Assembly: GCF_900091315.1 (NCBI RefSeq)
Contig: NZ_FLSP01000022.1
Location: 34,678 to 98,677, forward strand
Direction of reading: 5' to 3'
DNA from: Streptomyces sp. DI166
GTDB lineage: Bacteria; Actinomycetota; Actinomycetes; Streptomycetales; Streptomycetaceae
Length of the DNA stretch: 64,000 nt
The notes under the pieces were generated by a model that ran no database searches, had not been told where the DNA came from, and saw only the letters and a program-made list of their open reading frames with translations. Below, one piece after another: positions 9,176 through 17,318 of the stretch. Made by a program: the position numbers and the translations under genes. Numbering within the stretch: the stretch's first letter is position 1; the number at the start of each line of letters is the position of its first letter.

Positions 9176-9955
9176 GTGCTCCCCCTGGCGGCCGACACCC
9201 TGCTGCCCGTCAACGCCACGCTCGCCGTCGCCCTCGTCGTCCTGCTGCTCGCGGCCACCGCGGTGACCGCCCTGTTCCGGCTCGCGCCGGACGAGTCGTA
9301 CGGACGTGCCCGCGAGGTCGTGACGGCAGGCGTGCGCGCGGCCCTGCAACTGGCCGCGGTGTCCCTGGTGATCGGCTGGGCCGTGCACCGCACCGCGGGC
9401 CTGATCGGGTTCCTGCTGCTGATGTTCGCCGTCGCCACCCGCACGGCGGGACGGCGGATCACCGGCAACGGAACCTGGTGGTGGGCGGCGCTGCCGATCG
9501 CGGTCCCGGTGGCGCCGGTCATCACCGCCCTGGTGCTGACCGGTCTGCTGACCGTGCCCGGTATCGCCGTCGTCCCGGTGAGCGGCATCCTCATCGGCGG
9601 CGCGCTGACCGCGACGGTCCTGGCCGGGCGGCGCGCCCTGGACGAGGTCGCGGGCCGCTACGGCGAGGTCGAGGCAGCGCTGTCCCTGGGTCTCCCGCCC
9701 CGCGACGCCCATCTCGAAGTGGCCCGCGGCGCCGCCTCGGACGCCCTCCTCCCGGCCCTGGACCAGACCCGCACGGTCGGTCTGGTCACCCTCCCCGGCG
9801 CCTTCGTGGGCATGCTGCTGGCCGGTGCCTCCCCCGTCCAGGCGGGCACGGTCCAGGTCTTCGTCCTGATCGCCCTGCTGGCGGTGGAGGCGGTGTCGGT
9901 GGCCCTCACCCTGGAACTGGTGGCCCGTCGCATACTGCACCGCACCGACACCTGA
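9176..9955 (+). CDS. FetB-like (UPF0014) ABC permease without its ATPase
   Basis: This 259-residue membrane protein has about seven hydrophobic helices and the family motifs VRAALQLAAVSLVIG, an ATRTAGRRI stretch and TVGLVTLPGAFVGMLLAG. The family includes E. coli FetB, whose FetAB pair is linked to iron export and iron homeostasis. The gene begins almost on top of the hydroxylase stop, with no clear Shine-Dalgarno, which suggests translational coupling. No FetA-like ATPase is present in the window, so it may borrow one from elsewhere. In a siderophore island a role in iron efflux or siderophore handling is plausible but inferred. Confidence 0.75.
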   Translation: MLPLAADTLLPVNATLAVALVVLLLAATAVTALFRLAPDESYGRAREVVTAGVRAALQLAAVSLVIGWAVHRTAGLIGFLLLMFAVATRTAGRRITGNGTWWWAALPIAVPVAPVITALVLTGLLTVPGIAVVPVSGILIGGALTATVLAGRRALDEVAGRYGEVEAALSLGLPPRDAHLEVARGAASDALLPALDQTRTVGLVTLPGAFVGMLLAGASPVQAGTVQVFVLIALLAVEAVSVALTLELVARRILHRTDT

Positions 9956-10003
9956 CGACGCGACGGGCAGCCCGCGCCGACCGGCCAAGGCCCCCTGCGA
10001 TCC

Positions 10004-12070
10004 CTACCGCCTGCTGCGCACCAGCAGATAAAGGAAGTACGGCGTCCCGATCACCGCCGTCACCATCCCGGCGCCCAACTGCGCGGGGGCGATGACCGTC
10101 CGCCCGAGCAGGTCCGCCGTGCAGACCAGGGACGCGCCGAGCAGCATGGCCACCGGAACGACACGGGTGTGCGGGCGGCCCACCAGGGCCCGGGCCGCAT
10201 GCGGGGCGACCAGGCCGACGAAGCCGATGGTGCCCGCGGCGGCCACGGCGGTGGCGCTGAGGACCACGCCGAGGACCAGGAAACCGAGCCGCGCCCGGGC
10301 CAGGTCCAGCCCGAGCAGGCGCGGGGTGTCCTCGTCGAGGGAGACGAGGTCGAGTTCCGCACGCCGGGCCGTCGCCACGACCACGCCGACCACCACGACG
10401 ACCGCCAGCGGCACGACGTCCGGCATGGTCCGCCCGTACGTCGAACCGGACAGCCAGGTAAGGGCCTTGACCGCGTTGAACGGGTCCGTGAGGACGATCA
10501 GGAGACTGATCAGCGCCGTCGCTGCGGTGGCGACGCCGATGCCGACCAGCACCAACCGGTTCTGCTGGAAACCGCCCCGCGCGGCGAGCCCGAAGACGAC
10601 GACGGAGCTGACCGCGGCCCCCGCGAAGGCCGCGCCCGCGAGGCTCCACGATCCGGCGAGCGGCGTGGTGGTCACCAGGAGTACGGCGCCCAGCGCGGCC
10701 CCGCCGGAGACGCCGAGCACGGCGGGTTCGGCGAGCGGGTTGCGGGTGACCGCCTGGATGAGCGTGCCGGACAGGGCGAGCGCGGCCCCGGCGAGCAGCG
10801 CGGCCAGGACCCGGGGCACCCGGGTGTCGAGGACGAAGGAGACGGTCCTACCGGACCTGCCCTGCGCCCAGTTGACGAGGTCCCCGAGCAACAGCTTGGC
10901 GTCGCCGAGGAGTACGGCGGCGACGACCACGCCGATCAGTGCGGCCACCAGGACCGCGGTGACGGTGAGGAACACCGCGCGGCTGCGGATGCGCAGCCGG
11001 TCGGGGGCGGCCGAGGCGGCGCTGTCCTTGAGCCGTACCGCCATGACGACGAGGAAGACGGCGCCGACGAGGCTGGTGACGACGCCCGTGGGCACGGCGA
11101 CCGCCTGGTCCGCCGGGACCAGGGCGCGGAGCAGCACGTCCGAGCCGAGGACGAGGGCCGCGCCGGTGAGTCCGGTGAGGGGGATGCTCGACCGGGTGCG
11201 GTGGAAGGCCCGTACCCGGCGCGCGAGGAACCGTACGAGGGCGGGCGCGCACAGGCCGACGAAGCCGATGGGCCCGGCCAGCGTGACGGACGCCGCGGAC
11301 AGCAGGGCCGCCAGCACGACGGCCGTGACGCGGGTGGCGCGCACCGGGACACCGAGCCCGCGCGCCGCGTCGTCGCCGAGGGCCAGCGCGTCGACCCGGC
11401 GGGCGACCAGCAGCAGTCCGGCCAGCCCGATGACACCGAGGGGCGCCATGCGGACCACGCCGTCGAAGCCGTTCTGGCCGATGCTGCCCTGGTTCCACTG
11501 GTAGAGCCCGTGGGTCTCCTCGGGGAACAGCAGGAGCAGTCCCTCGGTGACGGCGTTCAGGCCCAGCATCAGCGCGGTGCCCGCGAGCACCAGGCGCACG
11601 GTTCCGGCGCCGAGCCCGGACAGGCCGAGCACGACGGTCGCGGCGGCGAGGGCGCCGACGAGCGCGACTGCGGAGGAGGCGAACAGCGGCAGGGAGACGC
11701 CGGTGACCGCGACCAGGCCGAGGGCCAGGTACGAACCGGCGTTGACGGCGAGGGTGTCGGGGGACGCGAGGACGTTGCGGCTGACCGCCTGGAGGGCGGC
11801 GCCCGCGATGCCGAGCATGGCGCCGACCAGGATTCCGGCGGTCATCCTCGGCAGCCGGGAGGCGATGACGACGGAGGCGTCGGCGGGGTCGGCCTGCCCG
11901 GTGAACGCCTTCCACACCTCGGCCGCGCCGACGGCCGCGGTGCCCTGGGTGATGTCGACGACCGCGAGGGCGGCGACCAGGAGGACCAGTGCGGCCGTCA
12001 CCGCGGCCGCGCCCGTCCGGGACGTGGTGACCGGGGGACGGGTGACGGAGGGTGTCGCGGTGACGGCCAT
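10004..12070 (-). CDS. Fused double FecCD permease (FhuB-like)
   Basis: This 688-residue protein contains two tandem FecCD permease halves (about residues 20-340 and 350-688), each with the family helices and coupling loop (LGDDAARGLG in the first, LDEDTPRLLG in the second). It therefore forms a complete pseudo-dimeric channel like E. coli FhuB. The acidic loop of the second half departs from the usual GDD. It is the last gene of a minus-strand operon of ATPase, receptor and permease; the receptor stop lies four bases before its ATG at 12070. It should import a ferric hydroxamate. Confidence 0.92.
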   Translation of the reverse strand: MAVTATPSVTRPPVTTSRTGAAAVTAALVLLVAALAVVDITQGTAAVGAAEVWKAFTGQADPADASVVIASRLPRMTAGILVGAMLGIAGAALQAVSRNVLASPDTLAVNAGSYLALGLVAVTGVSLPLFASSAVALVGALAAATVVLGLSGLGAGTVRLVLAGTALMLGLNAVTEGLLLLFPEETHGLYQWNQGSIGQNGFDGVVRMAPLGVIGLAGLLLVARRVDALALGDDAARGLGVPVRATRVTAVVLAALLSAASVTLAGPIGFVGLCAPALVRFLARRVRAFHRTRSSIPLTGLTGAALVLGSDVLLRALVPADQAVAVPTGVVTSLVGAVFLVVMAVRLKDSAASAAPDRLRIRSRAVFLTVTAVLVAALIGVVVAAVLLGDAKLLLGDLVNWAQGRSGRTVSFVLDTRVPRVLAALLAGAALALSGTLIQAVTRNPLAEPAVLGVSGGAALGAVLLVTTTPLAGSWSLAGAAFAGAAVSSVVVFGLAARGGFQQNRLVLVGIGVATAATALISLLIVLTDPFNAVKALTWLSGSTYGRTMPDVVPLAVVVVVGVVVATARRAELDLVSLDEDTPRLLGLDLARARLGFLVLGVVLSATAVAAAGTIGFVGLVAPHAARALVGRPHTRVVPVAMLLGASLVCTADLLGRTVIAPAQLGAGMVTAVIGTPYFLYLLVRSRR

Positions 12071-12074
12071 GGCG

Positions 12075-13061
12075 CTACTTCGTCAGCGCGGCGACGACGG
12101 AGTCGATGTACTGGTTCATCGACTCGGGACCGCCGAACATCCAGATGCCGTCGGGCAGTCGGTGGACGTTGCCCTTCTTCACGAACGGCAGCGACGTCCA
12201 CACCTTGTCCTTGGCGAGGGCGTCGGTGAAGGGGGTGCTGCTCTTGTCGCCGTCGTTGCCGATGTAGGCGAAGTGCACGTCGTCGCTGAGCTCGGTCAGG
12301 CCCTCGACGTCGGTGGTGCCGAGGCCGTAGCTCTCGTCGCCCTTGACCTTCCAGTCGTTCTTCAGGCCGAGCTGCTCGTTGACGGCGCCGATGAGCGAAC
12401 CGCTGGTGTAGGGGCGGATGGAGACCTGGTTGGAGATGTCGTAGCCGTCGGCGAAGGCGTACTTGGCGCCGTCGAGACCGGCGTCGGCGAGGGCCTTCTT
12501 GCCCTCGGCGAGCTTCGTCTCGAAGCCCTTCTTCAGCTTCTCGGCCTGCGCGGTGGTGCCGGTGGCCTGGGCGAGCAGGTCGATGTTCTCGTTCATCTGC
12601 CCGATGGGGTCGGCCGCGTCGGCGGAGCGCACCTCGACGACCGGGGCGACCTCGCGCAGCTGCTTGACGGCGGCGGGCGGCAGGTCGGTGCTGGCGACGA
12701 TGAGGTCCGGCTTGAGGGCGGCGATGGTGTCCATGCTGGGCTCGCCGCGGGTGCCGATGTCCTTCGGCTCGTTCTTCAGCGGGACGGCCTGGTCCCAGGT
12801 GGTGTAGCCCTTGACGTCGGCGACACCGACGGGGTCGACGCCCAGCGACACCAGCAGTTCGACCTCGTGCCACTCGGTGCCGACGACCTTCTTGGCGGGC
12901 CCGTCGAGTTCGACCTTCTTGCCGGAGGCGTCGGTGAGGATGATGGCCTCGGTGGTCTTCTTCGCGTCGTCCTTGTCGGCGGCGGGCTCGGTGGTACCGC
13001 AGGCGGTCAGGGCGAGGGCCGCGGCGGTGGCGGTGGCCGCGGTGGTCAGGAGACGTCTCAT
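12075..13061 (-). CDS. Iron-siderophore-binding lipoprotein
   Basis: This 328-residue receptor is of the FhuD/FepB class. A short signal peptide ends in lipobox LTAC (cysteine near residue 21), so it should be lipid-anchored outside the membrane. The mature part keeps class III binding-protein features, including the segment ALKPDLIVAST before the long connecting helix. It delivers ferric siderophore to the fused permease encoded next. The start overlaps the ATPase stop by four bases, which points to an operon. It is the only receptor visible in the island and could also serve the permease pair at 3.7-6.7 kb. Confidence 0.92.
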   Translation of the reverse strand: MRRLLTTAATATAAALALTACGTTEPAADKDDAKKTTEAIILTDASGKKVELDGPAKKVVGTEWHEVELLVSLGVDPVGVADVKGYTTWDQAVPLKNEPKDIGTRGEPSMDTIAALKPDLIVASTDLPPAAVKQLREVAPVVEVRSADAADPIGQMNENIDLLAQATGTTAQAEKLKKGFETKLAEGKKALADAGLDGAKYAFADGYDISNQVSIRPYTSGSLIGAVNEQLGLKNDWKVKGDESYGLGTTDVEGLTELSDDVHFAYIGNDGDKSSTPFTDALAKDKVWTSLPFVKKGNVHRLPDGIWMFGGPESMNQYIDSVVAALTK

Positions 13062-13915
13062 GAGGGTGTGCTGAGCCTTTCGCTTCGCGTGTGGTGCCGG
13101 CCGATCGCGCGGGTGCGCAGCCGGCCCGTGAGGGGGTCGGTGTCGACTTCGATGCGGATGCCGTAGGTGTCGGTCAGCCGCTGGGCGGTGAGTACGTCCT
13201 CGGGGAGGCCGTCCGCGACGATGCGGCCCTCGTGCAGCAGCACGATGCGGTCGGCGAGGGCCGCCGCCTGGTCCAGGTCGTGCAGGACGGCGCCGACCGC
13301 GATGCCGTGGTCGTCCGCCAGGTCGCGTACCAAATCGAGGAGTTCGATCTGGTAGCGCAGGTCGAGGTAGGTGGTGGGTTCGTCGAGGAGCAGGACGCCG
13401 GTCTCCTGGGCGAGGCAGCTCGCGAGCCAGACGCGCTGGAGCTGGCCGCCGGAGAGGTGTTCGGCGCCCCGGTCGGCGAGTTCGGCGACGCCGGTGAGGG
13501 CGAGCGCGCGGTCGACGGCGGCCGGTCCGTCCGGGTCCGCCCTGCCCCAGCGGCCCCGGTAGGGGTAGCGCCCGAACTCGACGACGTCGCGCACGGTCAG
13601 CCCGGTGGGTGTGGGCCGACCCTGTGTCAGCAGGGCCACCAGGCGCGAGAACTCACGCGGACTCAGCGCGAGGGCGTCCGCGTCGTCGATCTCCAGCGTG
13701 GCGGTCCTGGGCCGCTGCAGTCGCGCGATGGTGCGCAGGAGCGTCGACTTGCCGCTGCCGTTGGGCCCCACGAGCACGGTCACCTGACCGGGCCGCAGGG
13801 TCACCGAGGCGTCGTGGACGACGTCCGTGCCGTCGTAGGCCACGGTGACGCCGGTGGCCGACAGTTCATGACCGCGGACATGGGAGGCCGCGGGGATCTC
13901 TTCACCTGATCGCAC
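13058..13915 (-). CDS. Iron-siderophore ABC transporter ATPase
   Basis: This 285-residue FhuC/FepC-type ATPase has Walker A GPNGSGKST, signature LSGGQLQR, Walker [15 protein letters not shown] and switch histidine in VLHDLDQA. It is the first gene of the three-gene uptake operon. The GTG at 13915 is the only plausible start and lies six bases from the iron box, so the transcript leader must be short or the box overlaps the transcription start. Confidence 0.91.
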   Translation of the reverse strand: MRSGEEIPAASHVRGHELSATGVTVAYDGTDVVHDASVTLRPGQVTVLVGPNGSGKSTLLRTIARLQRPRTATLEIDDADALALSPREFSRLVALLTQGRPTPTGLTVRDVVEFGRYPYRGRWGRADPDGPAAVDRALALTGVAELADRGAEHLSGGQLQRVWLASCLAQETGVLLLDEPTTYLDLRYQIELLDLVRDLADDHGIAVGAVLHDLDQAAALADRIVLLHEGRIVADGLPEDVLTAQRLTDTYGIRIEVDTDPLTGRLRTRAIGRHHTRSERLSTPS

Positions 13916-13920
13916 GCAGC

Positions 13921-13939
13921 ACAGGTTAGCCTAACCTAA
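13921..13939. promoter_or_regulatory. DmdR/IdeR-type iron box
   Basis: ACAGGTTAGCCTAACCTAA carries the perfect palindrome AGGTTAG-C-CTAACCT, the closest of the three boxes to consensus. It sits immediately upstream of the ATPase-receptor-permease operon and should repress it in iron-replete cells. Confidence 0.85.
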
Positions 13940-14045
13940 TTAACATTCCACAAGGGGGCACCGAACGCGATCACAAGACGGGGATCAGCCAGAAATCGAC
14001 GGTTCCGCGCCCGTCGGGACAACCCGAAGAACACGGCGCCTGCGG

Positions 14046-14390
14046 CTACCGCTTCGGCTCGCCCTGGGCCGCCTGGAGGTCGGCGAGGAGTTCCGCCTGG
14101 CCCGCGAGGACGCCGGAGAGGATGGACCGGGCGACGCGGAGCAGTTCGGCGACGTGGGGGCTGGTCAGGGAGTAGTACACCGTGGAGCCCTCCTTGCGGG
14201 TCACCACGAGGTTCGCCCGGCGCAGCACGGCCAGCTGCTGGGACAGGTGCGCGGGCTCGATGCCCACCTGGGGCAGCATCTCGGACACGGCGTGCTCGCG
14301 CTCGCTGAGCAACTCCAGCACCCGGATGCGGGCCGGATGGCCGAGCGTCTTGAAGAACTCGGCCTTCAGTTGATACAGCGGCGTACTCAC
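14046..14390 (-). CDS. ArsR-family transcriptional repressor
   Basis: This 114-residue winged-helix protein has the ArsR core: FKTLGHPARIRVLELLSER, recognition helix IEPAHLSQQLAVLRRANLV and wing RKEGSTVYYSL. The classical ELCVCDL metal site is absent, replaced by HAVSEMLPQVG, so arsenite or zinc sensing by that site is unlikely; the signal is unknown. The GTG at 14390 has GAGAGG upstream. A 6-8-6 inverted repeat in front of it (14441-14460) recurs before the SulP gene, which suggests it regulates itself and that transporter operon. Confidence 0.9.
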   Translation of the reverse strand: MSTPLYQLKAEFFKTLGHPARIRVLELLSEREHAVSEMLPQVGIEPAHLSQQLAVLRRANLVVTRKEGSTVYYSLTSPHVAELLRVARSILSGVLAGQAELLADLQAAQGEPKR

Positions 14391-14430
14391 CGTGCCACCT
14401 CTCCGATCCTCGCCTGTGGCACCGGCGATG

Positions 14431-14470
14431 TGACCTCAGGAGTTGCCAACTTTAGCAATTCCTGAGGTCA
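14431..14470. promoter_or_regulatory. Probable ArsR operator inside a long inverted repeat
   Basis: The core AGTTGCCAACTTTAGCAATT (14441-14460, TTGC-N8-GCAA) is nested in arms TGACCTCAGGA and TCCTGAGGTCA. The core matches the site at 16737-16756 at the half-site level. It is upstream of arsR and downstream of the anti-sigma-type gene, so the outer arms could also form a terminator hairpin for the SulP operon. Confidence 0.6.
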
Positions 14471-14513
14471 GCCGGGGAGCCAGGGCGCCTCGTCGGCCGT
14501 TCTGTCGCCGGAC

Positions 14514-14936
14514 TCACAGCGGCAGCGTGATCCACACGCTCTTGCCGCGGCCGTCCGGGTCCGCGCGGACCACCGCGGTTCCACCCAGGGTGCGGACGAG
14601 TTCCCGGACGGTACCAAGACCCCGGCCGTCCTCGGGGAGGGGTCCGCACAGCGAGGGCCGGTACGGGTGACGGTCGTGGACGGCGAGGACCAGACAGTCC
14701 GGGCCGGCCGCGTAGACGACCGTCAGCGTCGGGGAGAGCTCGGCGGCGTGCCGGACGCTGTTGGTCACCAGTTCGCTGAGGATCAGCAGCGCGGGGTCCG
14801 CCGTGGGGTGGCGTACGCCGATCCCCCACTCGATCAGCACCAGCTCGGCGGTCTGGCGGGCGATCCGTACGGCGGACGGCTCGGTGGGCAGGGTGAGCAC
14901 GTGCCGCCACGGCAGGGTTTCCAGCCCGGTGGTCAC
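14514..14936 (-). CDS. Anti-sigma-type (RsbW-like) histidine-kinase-fold ATPase
   Basis: This 140-residue GHKL-fold protein is of the kind that acts as a serine kinase or anti-sigma factor in Streptomyces. The N box is ILSELVTNSVRHA and a glycine box is EDGRGLGTVRELV; a second glycine stretch (DGRGKSVWI) follows. The GTG start at 14936 lies three bases after the SulP stop, so it is very likely translated together with that transporter. Many streptomycete paralogues have no assigned partner. The STAS domain of the neighbouring SulP protein is a conceivable partner, by analogy with STAS anti-anti-sigma factors; this is speculative. Confidence 0.85.
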   Translation of the reverse strand: MTTGLETLPWRHVLTLPTEPSAVRIARQTAELVLIEWGIGVRHPTADPALLILSELVTNSVRHAAELSPTLTVVYAAGPDCLVLAVHDRHPYRPSLCGPLPEDGRGLGTVRELVRTLGGTAVVRADPDGRGKSVWITLPL

Positions 14937-14939
14937 GGA

Positions 14940-16637
14940 TCACGCCTCCGAGCGGGCGGGCAGCACGCCGGTCGACTCCAGGTGCGCGCGGGCCGCTCGG
15001 ATCGCGTCGGGCGTGGCGGCGTACTCGGCCTCCCCGTGCGTCAGCAGGTCCAGCGCGCCCACGGAGTCGAGGACCTGCCGCTGGCCCGGCCGGATGCCGG
15101 AGGCCAGGACGAGGATGCCGCGCCGCCGGAGCTTTTCCACCGCGTCCTTCAGGACGAGGGCGCCGGTGGCGTCCATGGTGGACACCCGGGACATACGCAG
15201 GATCACCACCCGGACGTCGGCGACCTCGGTCAGCTCCAGCAGGAAGCGGTGCGCCCCGGCGAAGAACAGCGGGCCGTCGAAGCGGTACGCCACGATGTGC
15301 TCCGCGAGCAGGGCGTGCTCCTCGGCGCTGTGGTCGCCGCGGTCCAGCTCGACCTGGTCCAGGCGGGCCTGCTTGGCCACGGCGCGCAGGGCGAGGGCGC
15401 CGGCCACGGCCAGGCCGATGACGACCGCGTAGACGAGGTCCAGGGCCAGGGTGGCGACGGCGGTCAGGACGAGGATGAGCGCGTCGGAGCGGGTGGCCCT
15501 GGCCATCGCCCGCAGGGAGCCGACCTCGACCATGCGGACCGCGGTCGCCAGCAGCACACCGGCCAGCGCCGCCAGCGGGATGCGCTCGACCAGGGGCGCG
15601 GCGGCGAAGACGATCACCGCGAGGACGGCGGCGTGGGTGAGGGCGGCGAGCCGGGACCCGGCACCGGTGCGCACGTTGACGGCGGTACGGGCTATGGCGC
15701 CGGTCGCGGGCACGCCGCCGAACAGCGGGGAGGCGATGTTGGCCAGTCCCTGCCCGAACAGTTCCCGGTCCGGGTCGTGGGCCTGGCCCACGGTCATGCC
15801 GTCGGCGACGGACGCGGACAGCAGCGACTCCAGCGCGGCCAGCGCGGCGACCGCCACGGCCGGGGCGAGCAGGGTGCCGAGCGAGCCGAGGTCGAGGAAG
15901 CCCAGCGAGGGCGCGGGCAGCCCGGCGGGCAGGTCGCCGATCGGCTCGGCGTCGCCGAGGTCGGCCACCTGGGCGACGACCGTGGCGACGATGACGGCGA
16001 TGATGGAGAACGGCACGGTCGGCCGCCAGCGCGCTCCGGCCAGCATGAGCGCCGCGACGCCGAGGGAGAGCCCCAGCGCGGTCCAGTTCGGGTGCTGGAC
16101 GAACTCCTCGAACGCCTCCCAGCTGACCTGCAGGACCCGCTCGCCCTCGGGGGTGGGCACGCCCAGGGCGTTCGGGAGCTGCTGGAGGCCGATCACGCAG
16201 GCGATGCCGAGTGTGAAGCCCTCGACCACGGGAGCGGGGACGTACCGCATCCAGCGTCCGGCGCGGAGAACGGCGAGTGCGACGAGCATCACGCCGGCCA
16301 TCAGGCCGACCGTGAGGACGCCGGAGGGCCCGTGCTCGGCGACGATCGGCACCAGGACGACCGTCATGGCGCCGGTCGGGCCCGAAACCTGCAGATTCGA
16401 CCCGCCGAAGACGGCGGCGAGCGCTCCGGCGACGACCGCGGTCGCCAGCCCCGCCTCCGCGCCGAGTCCGGAGGAGACTCCGAAGCCCAGCGCGAGCGGC
16501 AGCGCCACGATCGCGACGGTCAGACCGGCCAGCAGATCGCGGCGCGGATCCCGGCGCACGTACGCCAGGTCCTCGCGACCGGGCAAGAGTGCCGCGATCC
16601 GGGCCCAGATTGTGTTGATCCGCTGCGGCACGGACAC
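14940..16637 (-). CDS. SulP-family anion transporter with STAS domain
   Basis: This 565-residue membrane protein belongs to the SulP/SLC26 family (sulfate, bicarbonate or dicarboxylate). The N-terminal part has RRDLLAGLTVAIVALPLALGFG and the family segment VSGPTGAMTVVLVPIV, about ten to twelve helices follow, and a cytoplasmic STAS domain occupies roughly residues 440-550 (VVILRMSRVSTMDATGALVL). I chose GTG at 16637 with GAGGGG upstream. An ATG at 16730 in the same frame would add 31 residues of atypical sequence starting only six bases from the operator. The substrate cannot be told from sequence. Confidence 0.9.
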   Translation of the reverse strand: MSVPQRINTIWARIAALLPGREDLAYVRRDPRRDLLAGLTVAIVALPLALGFGVSSGLGAEAGLATAVVAGALAAVFGGSNLQVSGPTGAMTVVLVPIVAEHGPSGVLTVGLMAGVMLVALAVLRAGRWMRYVPAPVVEGFTLGIACVIGLQQLPNALGVPTPEGERVLQVSWEAFEEFVQHPNWTALGLSLGVAALMLAGARWRPTVPFSIIAVIVATVVAQVADLGDAEPIGDLPAGLPAPSLGFLDLGSLGTLLAPAVAVAALAALESLLSASVADGMTVGQAHDPDRELFGQGLANIASPLFGGVPATGAIARTAVNVRTGAGSRLAALTHAAVLAVIVFAAAPLVERIPLAALAGVLLATAVRMVEVGSLRAMARATRSDALILVLTAVATLALDLVYAVVIGLAVAGALALRAVAKQARLDQVELDRGDHSAEEHALLAEHIVAYRFDGPLFFAGAHRFLLELTEVADVRVVILRMSRVSTMDATGALVLKDAVEKLRRRGILVLASGIRPGQRQVLDSVGALDLLTHGEAEYAATPDAIRAARAHLESTGVLPARSEA

Positions 16638-16736
16638 GACCCCTCGGTTCCCTGCTGTGGTGGCCCCGCCATCGGGGCGTACGCGAAAAGCTGTGCCCGC
16701 GGCTACCTGCGAGCACAGCCAACACAGCATCTAACC

Positions 16737-16756
16737 AATTGCGAAATTTTGCAATT
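16737..16756. promoter_or_regulatory. Probable ArsR-type operator before the SulP operon
   Basis: AATTGCGAAATTTTGCAATT is a perfect 6-8-6 inverted repeat, unusually AT-rich for this genome. It shares TTGC-N8-GCAATTCC with the site before arsR and lies about 100 bp upstream of the SulP start. Confidence 0.62.
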
Positions 16757-16798
16757 CCGCAGCACACAGCCGCCCCGACCACCGGACGGTCGGACGGA

Positions 16799-17149
16799 TC
16801 AGGCCTTCTTGACCACGCTGGACTTCAGCTGCATGGCGCCGAAGCCGTCGATCTTGCAGTCGATGTCGTGTCCGTCGACGCCGTCGACGAGGCGGATGTT
16901 GCGCACCTTGGTACCGGCCTTGATGCCGGAGGGGCTGCCCTTGACCTTGAGCGCCTTGACGACGACCACGGAGTCGCCGTCCTGCAGCACATTGCCCACG
17001 GAGTCCTTGACCACGCGCTCACCCGGAGTGTCGGCCTCGCCCTCGGCGGGCACCCATTCGTGGCCGCACTCGGGGCACACGACCAGGGCGTTCATCTCGT
17101 AGGTGTACTCGCAGGAGCACTGGGGACAGGGCGGAAGATTCTCGATCAT
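16799..17149 (-). CDS. PhnA-family zinc-ribbon protein
   Basis: This 116-residue protein has an N-terminal zinc ribbon (CPQC near residue 8, CPEC near 27) followed by the conserved PhnA domain with the segments [20 protein letters not shown] and [21 protein letters not shown], ending in the SSVVKKA tail. Length and layout match the YjdM/PhnA family. Despite the historical alkylphosphonate name, its biochemical role is not established. The ATG at 17149 begins [11 protein letters not shown], as in homologues. It is probably monocistronic. Confidence 0.9.
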   Translation of the reverse strand: MIENLPPCPQCSCEYTYEMNALVVCPECGHEWVPAEGEADTPGERVVKDSVGNVLQDGDSVVVVKALKVKGSPSGIKAGTKVRNIRLVDGVDGHDIDCKIDGFGAMQLKSSVVKKA

Positions 17150-17318
17150 CAACCCAGAGTAACCGCAACCGCGGGGTCGTATGTACGTGCGAAAGATAGC
17201 CGCGTTGTGTACTCCCGTCGGCCGCATCGCCACCTGGGCGCGGTTCTCCCGTTTAAGTTGCCGTGACGCCACAGGAGAGACGGTTCTGCACCGCCGGGTC
17301 GCCGCCCCGGGGGGCCTC

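Noticed and set aside
7910..9988. A 692-codon minus-strand frame over the hydroxylase and FetB-like genes.
   Set aside because: No recognisable domains; antisense to genes with full motif sets.
10092..13166. Long plus-strand frames across the second uptake operon.
   Set aside because: Low-complexity Arg/Gly/Ala frames antisense to the permease, receptor and ATPase genes.
14452..16782. A 776-codon minus-strand frame and an 811-codon plus-strand frame over the SulP gene.
   Set aside because: Both are off-frame shadows; the real frame has SulP and STAS motifs.
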